Shown: one piece after another, positions 35,683 to 44,316 of the stretch
How positions within the stretch are numbered: the first letter of the stretch is position 1
How the letters are laid out: each line of letters starts with the position of its first letter
Source: an uncultured Lachnospiraceae bacterium
GTDB lineage: Bacteria > Bacillota > Clostridia > Lachnospirales > Lachnospiraceae
Length of the DNA: 64,000 nucleotides
Reading direction: 5' to 3'
Assembly: GCA_902802515.1 (NCBI GenBank)
Contig: CADCMM010000001.1
Span: forward strand, 1-64,000
Program-made: the position numbers and the translations under genes
The notes under the pieces: model-generated
The model's input: the letters and a program-made list of their open reading frames with translations, nothing else
Told to the model about the DNA's origin: nothing
The model's database searches: none

Positions 35683-36904
35683 CACAGTTTTTGTTTCTGC
35701 ATTGTTTCTTATGATGGGAGTATGCTTCTCCTGCAATGGGAGGGTATACGCGTATGTTTCCTTTGCACCGGGAGTCGCGAGTGAGATGTACAAGCCGGAA
35801 TATTGGATCTTACAGTATTCGGACCCGAATGATGTTCTTAAAACGGATAAAGACATAGAACAGCTGAATCTCAGAATATTGAACTCGTCGGAAACTCTGG
35901 TAAACAATGTGTGGGACGAACAGAAGTATGGGGAACTGCAGCGAAATAGAATTAGATACGGTATCTGCGTGAAACGCACAGATATTAAATCAGAGCCGGT
36001 GGCGGAAACCGTGTGGGACAATCCTGCAGATCCTTATTTTGACCGTTATCAGTTGACTGCCGCTGGTGTGAATACCCCGGTTCTGATTGACAATGAAACG
36101 GAAGACGGAATGTTTTATCATGTCATTACATATGACTATGAAGGATGGACTTTAACGGAAAACGTTGCGGTTTGCGCTGACCGCCAGGAATGGATGCGCG
36201 CACAGGAGATGGAGCACATACTGATGGTTTGTGCTCCACGAATTTATCTGGAGATCAGTCGGGAACTTCTGACAATGGGAACCGGACTCAGGCTATTAAC
36301 GCAACAGGAAGCTGGTGAGTGTATGGCGCAGGCGAACACCTGGGGATGTTATGTGGTGGAAGTTCCAATCAGAAGAACGGACGGTTCCTACGGAGTAAGG
36401 TATGATACCATTTCAATAACAGAACGTGTTAATGTGGGATATTTGCCGTTTACTACAAAAAATTTAATAGAGCAGATGTTTCTGTTCCTGGGCGAACGCT
36501 ACGGATGGGGAGGGATGTATGAATCGGTGGATTGCTCCGGATTGGTGCAGGAGGTAATGGCTTGTTTTGGCATAAAGATGCCAAGAGACGCACGGGAGCA
36601 GATTAGAATTCCGGCAAGCAGGATCACGTTTACGGAAGATATGACAGAAGACGAACGAAAAGGAACCCTTGACTTAATGCCTCCGGGTACGCTCCTGTAC
36701 TTTCCGGGGCATATTATGATCTATCTTGGGCAGGTTCAGGGGGAATACTATGTGATAAGTTCAGTGAGTTCTATGAAGATGCCACAAAGCAGTGAGAGTG
36801 AAGATGCACTGAAAGTCCGCAGAGTCGTGATAAACACCCTTTCTATGGAACGCAAAAGCTCAGTGACATGGCTAAACGCACTGCAGTATGCAGTGTGTCT
36901 GTAA
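35663..36904 (+). CDS. Secreted NlpC/P60-family cell wall hydrolase
   Basis: A 413-residue exported protein: signal peptide in residues 1-29 (LFLMMGVCFSCNGRVYA), two SH3-like wall-binding regions, then a C-terminal NlpC/P60 domain with the catalytic Cys in YESVDCSGLVQEVM, the His in YFPGHIMIYLG and polar third residue shortly after (VISSVSS). This family cleaves peptide stems of peptidoglycan, typically between D-Glu and the diamino acid. The ATG at 35663 lies inside the upstream small membrane protein gene and follows AAGGGAGAA. Confidence 0.88.
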   Translation: MKKKPVNTVFVSALFLMMGVCFSCNGRVYAYVSFAPGVASEMYKPEYWILQYSDPNDVLKTDKDIEQLNLRILNSSETLVNNVWDEQKYGELQRNRIRYGICVKRTDIKSEPVAETVWDNPADPYFDRYQLTAAGVNTPVLIDNETEDGMFYHVITYDYEGWTLTENVAVCADRQEWMRAQEMEHILMVCAPRIYLEISRELLTMGTGLRLLTQQEAGECMAQANTWGCYVVEVPIRRTDGSYGVRYDTISITERVNVGYLPFTTKNLIEQMFLFLGERYGWGGMYESVDCSGLVQEVMACFGIKMPRDAREQIRIPASRITFTEDMTEDERKGTLDLMPPGTLLYFPGHIMIYLGQVQGEYYVISSVSSMKMPQSSESEDALKVRRVVINTLSMERKSSVTWLNALQYAVCL

Positions 36905-36910
36905 TTCTGG

Positions 36911-36939
36911 TTGTGAAAAGAAATATTGTGTGATATAAT
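36911..36939 (+). promoter_or_regulatory. Promoter of the yhbY-nadD-yqeK-rsfS operon
   Basis: TTGTGA (36911-36916), 17 bases, TATAAT (36934-36939), with TG one base upstream. A GC-rich leader of about 70 bases precedes yhbY. Confidence 0.75.
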
Positions 36940-37011
36940 GAGTAAATAAGTTTATGAGGTGGCACGCCGCTGGATTATATTAGCGTCGGATGCGCTTATG
37001 GAGGAAACAAG

Positions 37012-37305
37012 ATGACGAGTAAGCAGAGAGCTTATTTAAAGGGGCTGGCTATGACGATGGAGCCGGTTTTCCAGATTGGAAAAAACAGCCTGACTCCGGA
37101 GAATACAGCAGCAATTGCGGAAGCGTTGGAAGCAAGGGAGCTTATTAAAATCAGCGTACTGCAGAATTGTATGGATGATCCGAAAGAATTAGCTCAGATC
37201 GTGGCCGAGCGCACCAGATCCCAGGTGGTTCAGGTGATCGGAAAGAAAATTGTGCTGTATAAAGAAGGCAAGGATGAAAAAAAGAAGATCATCCTGCCAA
37301 GGTGA
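37012..37305 (+). CDS. yhbY: YhbY-type ribosome assembly RNA-binding protein
   Basis: A 97-residue CRS1-YhbY (CRM) domain protein. The sequence LTSKQRAYLKGLAMTMEPVFQIGKNSLT-type start and GKKIVLYK end are characteristic, with the expected length. It binds the large ribosomal subunit precursor. Heads a run of ribosome/NAD genes (nadD, yqeK, rsfS) conserved in Firmicutes. Confidence 0.93.
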   Translation: MTSKQRAYLKGLAMTMEPVFQIGKNSLTPENTAAIAEALEARELIKISVLQNCMDDPKELAQIVAERTRSQVVQVIGKKIVLYKEGKDEKKKIILPR

Positions 37306-37317
37306 TGAGGTGTGTCC

Positions 37318-37956
37318 ATGCGAAAGCGAGTAGGTATCATGGGGGGAACTTTTGACCCCATTCATATAGGACACCTGATCTTGGGAGAGAGCGCTTACCA
37401 GCAGTTTGAATTGCATAAGGTTCTGTTTATGCCTTCCGGAAATCCTCCTCACAAGAAAAACCGGGAAGGCAGGGCTTCCAATGAGGAACGGATAGAAATG
37501 GTTCGAAGAGCGATCGCATCAAATCAGCATTTCGAACTGTCTCTTGAAGAAATGCATGAACAGGGATACAATTATACAAGGGAGACATTGGAGAGACTGA
37601 CAATGTTATACCCTGATACGGACTACTATTTTATTATGGGTGCGGATTCACTGCTGAATTTTGAAACGTGGAAAGATCCTCAGGAAATTTGCAGATTATG
37701 CGTTATTGTGGCTGCTGTACGAGATTGTATGCCGATGCATCAGCTGGATGAACAGATCGCACGCCTGAATGAAAAATATTGTGCGGATATTCGAAAACTG
37801 GAAACTCCCAATTTGGATATTTCTTCTCATGTAATCCGAAACTGGGTGGCAGAAGGAAAAAGCTGTAGATATTATGTGCCGAAAGATGTGTTGGCATATA
37901 TTGAGGAGCGGAAAATATACCGGAACCTGCCGCCAGATATGTGTGAGTCAGAATAA
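37318..37956 (+). CDS. nadD: Nicotinate-nucleotide adenylyltransferase
   Basis: Adenylates nicotinate mononucleotide in NAD synthesis. The 212-residue protein has the nucleotidyltransferase motif GIMGGTFDPIHIGHLILGE near residues 6-24 and the second motif DISSHVIRNWVAEGKSCRYYVP (variant of ISST-IR) near the C-terminus. The ATG at 37318 is chosen because GATGAGGTG lies seven bases upstream; the GTG at 37312 is too close. Its TAA overlaps the region before yqeK. Confidence 0.94.
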   Translation: MRKRVGIMGGTFDPIHIGHLILGESAYQQFELHKVLFMPSGNPPHKKNREGRASNEERIEMVRRAIASNQHFELSLEEMHEQGYNYTRETLERLTMLYPDTDYYFIMGADSLLNFETWKDPQEICRLCVIVAAVRDCMPMHQLDEQIARLNEKYCADIRKLETPNLDISSHVIRNWVAEGKSCRYYVPKDVLAYIEERKIYRNLPPDMCESE

Positions 37957-37967
37957 TGGGAGAGAAG

Positions 37968-38543
37968 ATGAAACAATATAATATTATGAAACTGCAGAAA
38001 AAACTGCAGAAAGAATTGGATGAAGATCGCTACTATCATACTTTGGGTGTGATGTACACCAGTGCGGCATTAGCTATGCGCTATGGAGCAGACATGGAAA
38101 AAGCGCAGGTGGCAGGATTGCTGCATGACTGTGCCAAATGCATCCCTAATGATAAAAAAATAAAAATGTGCCAGAAGCATAAGATACCCATTACACAGGT
38201 GGAAGAGGGAGCGCCGTTTTTGCTCCATGCCAAACTGGGAGCGTATCTGGCGGAAAAAAAATACAATGTATCGGATAAGGAAATCTTGGGAGCGATTACA
38301 TGGCATACCACAGGGAAGCCGGATATGACGCTCCTGGAAAAAATTATTTTTCTTGCTGATTACATTGAACCGACCCGCAGCAAAGCAGCTCACCTTCCAC
38401 AAATACGGGAGATGGCTTTTATAGATATTGATCAAGCGGTCTATATGACGCTGAGGGATACGCTTCATTATTTAGAGAGCGGAACTGGGGCGGTGGATGA
38501 GATGACAAAGAACGCTTATATATATTATAAGGAGAAAGGATAA
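37968..38543 (+). CDS. yqeK: HD-domain hydrolase YqeK (Ap4A hydrolase type)
   Basis: A 191-residue HD-superfamily protein with RYYHTLGV, the HD metal pair in AGLLHDCAKC and the later ITWHTTGKPDM and FLADYIEPTR motifs. YqeK proteins split diadenosine tetraphosphate into ADP. The ATG at 37968 follows GGGAGAGAAG; a possible earlier ATG at 37956 overlaps the nadD stop. The nadD-yqeK-rsfS order is a standard Firmicute cluster. Confidence 0.9.
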   Translation: MKQYNIMKLQKKLQKELDEDRYYHTLGVMYTSAALAMRYGADMEKAQVAGLLHDCAKCIPNDKKIKMCQKHKIPITQVEEGAPFLLHAKLGAYLAEKKYNVSDKEILGAITWHTTGKPDMTLLEKIIFLADYIEPTRSKAAHLPQIREMAFIDIDQAVYMTLRDTLHYLESGTGAVDEMTKNAYIYYKEKG

Positions 38544-38914
38544 TGACAGATAAAAAGGCAAAAGACATGGCAGGTATTGCCTATAGGGCACTGGATGATA
38601 AAAAGGCAGAGGATATTCGCGTAATTAACATTGAGAAGGTCAGCGTGTTGGCAGATTATTTTCTGATTGCGTCTGGAACAAACCGAAACCAGGTTCAGGC
38701 TATGGCGGATAACGTGGATGAAATGCTCCATAAAGCTGGCTATACGGTAAAACAAATCGAAGGCTATCAAACCGCAAACTGGATCTTGATGGATTATGGA
38801 GATATTATCGTTCACATATTTGACAGGGAAAATCGTTTGTTTTATGACCTGGAACGTATCTGGAGAGACGGGGAGTCTATCTCACTGGAGGATCTGGAAG
38901 AGGAGAAAGTTTAA
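38543..38914 (+). CDS. rsfS: Ribosome silencing factor RsfS
   Basis: A 123-residue protein with DKKAEDIRVINIEKVSVLADYFLIASG and WILMDYGDIIVHIFDRENRLFYDLERIW, which are the conserved blocks of the RsfS family. It binds uL14 and blocks subunit joining under nutrient limitation. Its start overlaps the yqeK stop by one base and it ends two bases before the SseB-like gene. Confidence 0.95.
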   Translation: MTDKKAKDMAGIAYRALDDKKAEDIRVINIEKVSVLADYFLIASGTNRNQVQAMADNVDEMLHKAGYTVKQIEGYQTANWILMDYGDIIVHIFDRENRLFYDLERIWRDGESISLEDLEEEKV

Positions 38915-38916
38915 AA

Positions 38917-39717
38917 ATGACAATTGATAAAAGTTTTTTGGTGAAAAAGATACAGAAAAGGACGGATATGGTAGTGGCATACTGCGCTTTTACGAATATG
39001 CCTCTGGTGGTTTGTGATCCTGAGACATTTAATGATCAGGTATGGATTTTTGAGAATGAGGCACTGCTTCAGGAATTTGCGAAATCATATACGGAAAAGA
39101 AGATACTGTTAAAAGGGGTGCAGTATAAGAACGGGCAGTTCCTGCAGTTTTTTGCTTCCCTGTACACAATGGATGTCAATGAACTTGTTTTTGTAGATGA
39201 GGGAGTCACTACAGCTATCGCACTGGAAGATCTGGTAAGCCGACCGGATTATTCTAAACTGAAAAACGGATCAGCCCCGATACTAAATCCACAGCTTCAG
39301 CTGACCGGTATGTATTTTATGCAGGAGGCAGCCCGGCCGGTTCCTAATGAAGAAAAAGCAAATCTGAAAGAGTTGGAAGAGGAACTGGCTGCAAATATAG
39401 TAAAAGGCAGATATATCGTAGCAGTCGAATTGAGTGAAGGTCCAGAGAGCGATGATGAGAAGTTGAAATCGAGAAAATATCGTATACCGATTCTGAAGAA
39501 TAAAAATGACGAAGTACTTCAGCCGCTGTTCACAGATCTGTTGGAATTTCAGAAATTTACTCATGGAAGGAAGTTGAAAGCTTTAGTAGTTCCGTACGCG
39601 GATCTGGCGAAGGTATTGGCAAAAGAAGCAAAGGGCTTCTTGCTGAATCCTGCCGGATACCATATTCTGATGCCAAGAGAACTACTGCAGGGCCTGACCA
39701 AGAGATTTCCACGATAG
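38917..39717 (+). CDS. SseB-family protein
   Basis: A 266-residue cytoplasmic protein with no signal peptide. The N-terminal part (residues 20-110) and the C-terminal part (residues 165-265, ending FLLNPAGYHILMPRELL) resemble SseB-type domains in tandem. The family's role is not known (it was named for serine sensitivity in Escherichia coli). Last gene of the operon before a bidirectional terminator. Confidence 0.65.
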   Translation: MTIDKSFLVKKIQKRTDMVVAYCAFTNMPLVVCDPETFNDQVWIFENEALLQEFAKSYTEKKILLKGVQYKNGQFLQFFASLYTMDVNELVFVDEGVTTAIALEDLVSRPDYSKLKNGSAPILNPQLQLTGMYFMQEAARPVPNEEKANLKELEEELAANIVKGRYIVAVELSEGPESDDEKLKSRKYRIPILKNKNDEVLQPLFTDLLEFQKFTHGRKLKALVVPYADLAKVLAKEAKGFLLNPAGYHILMPRELLQGLTKRFPR

Positions 39718-39722
39718 GAAGT

Positions 39723-39750
39723 GGGGCTGTTAAGCAACAGCCCCTATATT
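39723..39750. terminator. Bidirectional terminator between the SseB-like gene and aroC
   Basis: GGGGCTGTT pairs with AACAGCCCC across AAGC, between converging genes. Confidence 0.8.
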
Positions 39751-40853
39751 TATGTTCTGTGATATATGGTCCGCAGGTTATCCATGGTGGAGGACATATT
39801 CTGCAATAACAGATCCAGGAGAGTCAGCGCAGTCATGCATTCCACTACGACCACAGCCCGGGGGACGATGATGGGGTCGTGGCGGCCATGAATGTTGATC
39901 TCACGGCAGGTTCTTTCCTTTGTAAGGGCTGACTGTGTCCGGGAAATAGAGGGAGTGGGCTTGAAAATTGCCCTTACCAGAATGTCGCTGCCGTCGCTCA
40001 TTCCGCCAAGAATACCGCCCGCATGATTAGAAATTTTTTGAGGGATACCATTTTTGCAGATATACTGATCATTGTTTTCATGGCCCAGGGCTTTGGAGAC
40101 AGCGATGCCGTCACCGATTTCGACTGCCTTTACCCCGCCTATGGAGAACAATGCTTTTCCCAGACATGCGTCAAGTTTATCAAAGACGGTTTCTCCGATA
40201 CCGGCATAAGCATTTTTAACGATACATTCCACCGTTCCTCCGGAAGAAGTCTGCCTTTCGATGCATTTATCCAGAAATAACTGTGCCCGTGTTTCAGCAT
40301 CGGCATCCGGCATGCATAGACTGCTGAGTGGAAGGCGGGAGAAGTCATAGTTTTCAGGCATGCAGGAGATCTCGCCGATGGATCTGGTGTAAGTAGTTAC
40401 CGTAATTCCCAGTTCTTTTAATATCTTGCAGGCGATGGCTCCGGCAGCTACCCGGCCGATTGTCTCCCGGCCGGAAGACCGGCCGCCTCCGCGATAGTCC
40501 CGGAACCCATACTTTTGATCAAAAACATAGTCTGCGTGACCGGGGCGATAGAAGGAAGCAATCTCGTTGTAATCTCTGGATCGCTGATCCCTGTTAAAAA
40601 CAATCATGGATATAGGGGTGCCGGTGGTTTTTCCATCAAAGACACCTGACAGGATCTCCACCGCATCGTCTTCCTGGCGAGCGGTAGTATATTTGCTTTG
40701 CCCGGGCTTTCTGCGGTTTAAATAAGTCTGTATATCTTCCTCGCAGAGAGGAAGACCGGCCGGGCAGCCGTCTACAACGACGCCAATTCCTTTTCCGTGG
40801 GATTCTCCCCATGTAGTGATGCGGAACATTGTTCCATAGGATGAACCTGGCAT
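39750..40853 (-). CDS. aroC: Chorismate synthase
   Basis: The final shikimate-pathway enzyme, converting EPSP to chorismate with reduced FMN. The 367-residue protein starts SSYGTMFRITTWGESHGKGIG and contains the diagnostic RPGHADYVFDQKYGFRDYRGGGRSSGRET region and the SRTQ segment near residue 310 with a basic C-terminus. Monocistronic; the 160-base gap to the next gene (40854-41016) contains no gene. Confidence 0.97.
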   Translation of the reverse strand: MPGSSYGTMFRITTWGESHGKGIGVVVDGCPAGLPLCEEDIQTYLNRRKPGQSKYTTARQEDDAVEILSGVFDGKTTGTPISMIVFNRDQRSRDYNEIASFYRPGHADYVFDQKYGFRDYRGGGRSSGRETIGRVAAGAIACKILKELGITVTTYTRSIGEISCMPENYDFSRLPLSSLCMPDADAETRAQLFLDKCIERQTSSGGTVECIVKNAYAGIGETVFDKLDACLGKALFSIGGVKAVEIGDGIAVSKALGHENNDQYICKNGIPQKISNHAGGILGGMSDGSDILVRAIFKPTPSISRTQSALTKERTCREINIHGRHDPIIVPRAVVVVECMTALTLLDLLLQNMSSTMDNLRTIYHRT

Positions 40854-41016
40854 AATGGGACTCCTTTCTTACGCGTGCTATTTTAGTTTGTCAAACTTTC
40901 GTTCACATTTTATCAAATGAAGGAGTGTTTTTCAACCGAAAATCCATTATCTTATCTATTCACTGTAGAGTATATCATGCATAAAATAAAATGAGAAAAC
41001 TTTGGAGGGTGATATT

Positions 41017-41244
41017 TTGCGCGAGGAAATGATAGGAGATCAAAACAGACGCTGGTGTGACCTGACTGCTGATATGAGCGGCTGCCGGGGCATCCTTCAT
41101 GTGATAGAACCTGGGGATACCCTTTATCTTCTGGGAAAAAAATATCATGTGACCGTGATGGCGATCATGAACGCAAACCCATATGTAGACATTTACAATC
41201 TTCAGGTCGGAGATGAATTGTGTATACCAAGAAGCATAGATTAA
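41017..41244 (+). CDS. LysM domain protein
   Basis: A 75-residue protein with an N-terminal stretch of about 25 residues followed by a LysM peptidoglycan-binding domain (residues 28-72: HVIEPGDTLYLLGKKYHVTV, ANPYVDIYNLQVGDELCIP). The start is TTG at 41017, five bases after GGAGGGTG; the frame's earlier TTG at 41002 overlaps that site. No signal peptide is visible, so export is uncertain. Two cysteines lie in the N-terminal part. Confidence 0.75.
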   Translation: MREEMIGDQNRRWCDLTADMSGCRGILHVIEPGDTLYLLGKKYHVTVMAIMNANPYVDIYNLQVGDELCIPRSID

Positions 41245-41291
41245 GTGCGGGAGATGAACCCTGAAAAAAGTGTGAACTATTCCTGAGAACA

Positions 41292-41320
41292 TTGACAAAT
41301 AAAATGTGGAATCATATAAT
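41292..41320 (+). promoter_or_regulatory. Consensus promoter of the rhomboid-like gene
   Basis: TTGACA (41292-41297), 17 bases, TATAAT (41315-41320), a perfect match to the primary sigma factor consensus. The leader holds a ten-base-pair hairpin, CCACGGGGGG (41339-41348) with CTCCCTGTGG (41363-41373 region). Confidence 0.9.
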
Positions 41321-41393
41321 TATACCTTAAGTGAAAACCACGGGGGGATCAAGCTAAAAAGCGCTCCCTGTGGAAACGAAAGAAGGGAAGAGC

Positions 41394-42224
41394 ATGAACT
41401 TTTTAAATAAGATGGAGCGAAAATACGGTAAATACTCAGTCCGTAATCTGCCCACCATTATTATTGCGCTGTATGTAGCGGGATATGTTTTAGAGACATT
41501 TCAGCCCGCCATCCTGTATTACCTGACGCTGGAGCCATATCGCATTTTACATGGAGAGGTATGGAGAATCCTGACCTGGATCTTAATTCCGCCTGATAGT
41601 CTGAATCTGTTTACTATCATTATGCTGTATTTTTATTACTCCATAGGAAGGACGTTGGAGCAAGCCTGGGGAGCATTCCGATTTAATGTTTATATTTTCG
41701 GGGGGATCCTCTTTACCGTTTTGGGATCGCTGGTTTTGTATTTCGTGTTAGGAGCAGGGAAACAATTCGGACCGCTGTTCAGCACATATTACATTAATAT
41801 GTCCATTTTTCTGGCTTTTGCCCTGACTTATCCGGATGTGGAAGTGCTTTTTATGTTTGTCATCCCCATCAAAATGAAGTGGATGGGCTTTTTGTATGCT
41901 TTCTTCATTATTTATGAGTTCCTCAATGTAGGATGGGTAGGGAAAGCTGCCATTATGGCATCTTTAATGAATTTTGTGATTTATTTCCTGATGACTCGGA
42001 GTTTCAGAAGGGTTTCGCCGAAAGAAATCCACCGAAAACAGGAATTCAGACGAACGGTCAGATCCGCAGCGCCCAAAAGTGGGCCAAGACATAAGTGCGC
42101 GATATGCGGACGGACTGAGCTGGATGGAGATCATCTGGAATTTCGGTACTGCTCAAAGTGTGATGGAAACTATGAGTATTGCCAGGATCATTTGTTCAGT
42201 CATGAACATATTCGCAAACAATAA
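41394..42224 (+). CDS. Rhomboid-like membrane protein with C-terminal zinc ribbon
   Basis: A 276-residue protein with six predicted transmembrane helices in residues 20-205 arranged like a rhomboid (GEVWRILTWILIPPD in the L1 loop region). The serine-protease residues are missing: the place of GxSG reads YINMSIFLAF, and no helix-6 His is found (GWVGKAAIMASLMNF). So it is probably a catalytically dead rhomboid. The C-terminus carries a zinc-ribbon-like set CAICG...YCSKCDGNYEYCQDH. AGAAGGGAAGAGC precedes ATG 41394. Partner unknown; LTA synthase-like gene follows 20 bases later. Confidence 0.75.
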   Translation: MNFLNKMERKYGKYSVRNLPTIIIALYVAGYVLETFQPAILYYLTLEPYRILHGEVWRILTWILIPPDSLNLFTIIMLYFYYSIGRTLEQAWGAFRFNVYIFGGILFTVLGSLVLYFVLGAGKQFGPLFSTYYINMSIFLAFALTYPDVEVLFMFVIPIKMKWMGFLYAFFIIYEFLNVGWVGKAAIMASLMNFVIYFLMTRSFRRVSPKEIHRKQEFRRTVRSAAPKSGPRHKCAICGRTELDGDHLEFRYCSKCDGNYEYCQDHLFSHEHIRKQ

Positions 42225-42244
42225 AGAAACAAAGGAAGAAAACT

Positions 42245-44212
42245 ATGTGGAAAAAAGATAAAAAAAGTAAAATTATGACAGGAATACTTACGGTGGTTCT
42301 GCTGATACTCACAGCGCTTGCTTTTATTGCGGAGAGAGGAGCCTGGTTTGATCTGCCTCTTGGCCTCTTGCTCTCTTTGCTGGCGGGAGTTTACATGTTG
42401 CTAAAACGAAAATCTGGAAAAGTATTCAGCGTGCTGACAGCGGCAGTTATCCCGTTTCTGTCTATGTATTGTCTTCAGTTTTACACCTGTGATCCCTGGA
42501 GAATGTATCCGATGATGCTGCTGGTGAACTGTATATTTTTCTATCTGTTTTACCTGATGCTGTCCTTTTTACTTGGTAGCTTTTCAATGGGCTATACGAT
42601 ACCCTCGGTGCTGATTATGGTCATTGGCATCGCAAACTATTTTGTGATAGAATTCCGATCCGCCCCTATTGTTCCCTGGGATCTGCTTTCCTTGGGAACG
42701 GCGGCGTCGGTAGCGGATAATTATACCTACACCATCAGCTGGAGGCTTTTGTTTGTCACCTTTGGTTTTGTGTTTTTGATCCTGACGGCTCGCAAGAATA
42801 CGCTGCGTCCGAAAAAACTGGCACTTCGGATCCCTGCCTTTGTACTTACTCTTGCTCTACTCATCGCTTCTGTGGGAGCAATCCAGAAAAAGGAGGTGAA
42901 GGATTGGCTGGGAATGGATCAGACGCTGTTCACTCCGGGAGTACGTTATCGGAATAACGGATTTATGGCGGCCTTCCTGGGAAACTTGTACCTGATCAAT
43001 ATTAAGGAACCGGATGGATATTCGGTAAAAAAGGTGGAAGAGATACAGCAGGAAGTTTTGGAACGGAGAGATGAGGAACAGAGCGCTTCGGTGGATGTGG
43101 CGAAAATGCCCAACATTATCGTAGTAATGAACGAAGCATTTTCTGATCTTTCCGTGCTGGGCGAGTTCAATACAAACGAAGACTATATGCCATTTTTCCG
43201 TTCTCTGATGGAGGATTACACCAGTGGTCATCTGATGGTATCGGTGAAGGGTGGAAATACCGCTAACACGGAGTACGAATTCCTAAGCGGCGATACTATG
43301 GCATTTTTACCCACCGGAAGTGTGGTATATCAGCAGTATATTAAGGACGAGGTGCCGACATTGACTTCTTATCTGAAAAATCTGGGATATTCCACGACGG
43401 CAATTCATCCCTATCGTGCGGCAGGATGGGACCGGGATACAGTTTATCCCAAGCTGGGATTTGAAGAGTTCCTTGATATTACAGATTTTCAGGATCCGTA
43501 TTATATTCGAAGTTATGTTAGCGATCAGTCCGCGTTTGAAAAAATCATAGAGGTCTTTGAAAATAAACAGAAAGATGAGAAAAAGTTTATTTTTGAGGTG
43601 ACAATGCAGAATCACAGTGCTTATTCCAAGGAAGATCCTGACGTGGAAACGCAGATCAAACTGACGGATTACACTTCGGTAACCACTAGTGTGAGAGCGG
43701 CGCAAAACTATCTGACTCTGATCCGCGCTTCGGATGACGCATTCAAAAAACTTATTGAATATTTTGAAAAGGTGGAGGAACCCACAGTAATCATTATGTT
43801 TGGTGATCATCTCCCATCGGATTATGTCAGTAATGTGATCGCGCGTTTGACCGGATATAATCAGGAGGATTCTCTTGAGGAAAACCAGAGATCCTATGAG
43901 GTGCCCTATGTGATCTGGGATAATATGGGGCTTGAGAAAGATGATTCCATGGAACTGACCAGTGTGAATTATCTGGCAGCTTATCTGATGAAGCGCCTGG
44001 ATATGCCATTGACCTGTTATCAGGAATTCCTACTGAACCTGAAGGAAGAACTGCCGGTAATCTGTGCCGGAACCTACATAAATAAGGAAGGACTGTATCA
44101 TACTTACACGGAGGAAGACAATGTTTACGGAACGCTGCTCAACGATTATAATATTCTCCAATATAACCATCTGACAGATGGCAAACATCGCGTGGAAAGC
44201 ATGTTTCAGTAA
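42245..44212 (+). CDS. LTA synthase family sulfatase-domain membrane protein
   Basis: A 655-residue protein with five transmembrane helices in residues 8-220, then an extracellular alkaline phosphatase-superfamily domain. PNIIVVMNEAFSDLSVLG carries the first metal ligand Glu, SVKGGNTANTEYEFLSG the catalytic Thr, HPYRAAGWDRDTVYPKLGF and TVIIMFGDHLPSDY the last metal-binding His. LtaS-type enzymes polymerise glycerol phosphate onto a membrane anchor; related proteins decorate other envelope polymers. It forms an operon with the upstream rhomboid-like gene. Confidence 0.88.
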   Translation: MWKKDKKSKIMTGILTVVLLILTALAFIAERGAWFDLPLGLLLSLLAGVYMLLKRKSGKVFSVLTAAVIPFLSMYCLQFYTCDPWRMYPMMLLVNCIFFYLFYLMLSFLLGSFSMGYTIPSVLIMVIGIANYFVIEFRSAPIVPWDLLSLGTAASVADNYTYTISWRLLFVTFGFVFLILTARKNTLRPKKLALRIPAFVLTLALLIASVGAIQKKEVKDWLGMDQTLFTPGVRYRNNGFMAAFLGNLYLINIKEPDGYSVKKVEEIQQEVLERRDEEQSASVDVAKMPNIIVVMNEAFSDLSVLGEFNTNEDYMPFFRSLMEDYTSGHLMVSVKGGNTANTEYEFLSGDTMAFLPTGSVVYQQYIKDEVPTLTSYLKNLGYSTTAIHPYRAAGWDRDTVYPKLGFEEFLDITDFQDPYYIRSYVSDQSAFEKIIEVFENKQKDEKKFIFEVTMQNHSAYSKEDPDVETQIKLTDYTSVTTSVRAAQNYLTLIRASDDAFKKLIEYFEKVEEPTVIIMFGDHLPSDYVSNVIARLTGYNQEDSLEENQRSYEVPYVIWDNMGLEKDDSMELTSVNYLAAYLMKRLDMPLTCYQEFLLNLKEELPVICAGTYINKEGLYHTYTEEDNVYGTLLNDYNILQYNHLTDGKHRVESMFQ

Positions 44213-44232
44213 ATGTCACTGAAAAAATCAGG

Positions 44233-44261
44233 TTGACAGAAACGCCTTCATGCATTATAGT
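44233..44261 (+). promoter_or_regulatory. Promoter of the lysA-like gene
   Basis: TTGACA (44233-44238), 17 bases, TATAGT (44256-44261), 56 bases before the start codon. Confidence 0.85.
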
Positions 44262-44316
44262 GTTATGGGCGCTTTATCGTGATAAAGCATGTGAGTGTAC
44301 ACACAGGAGGAGAGTT

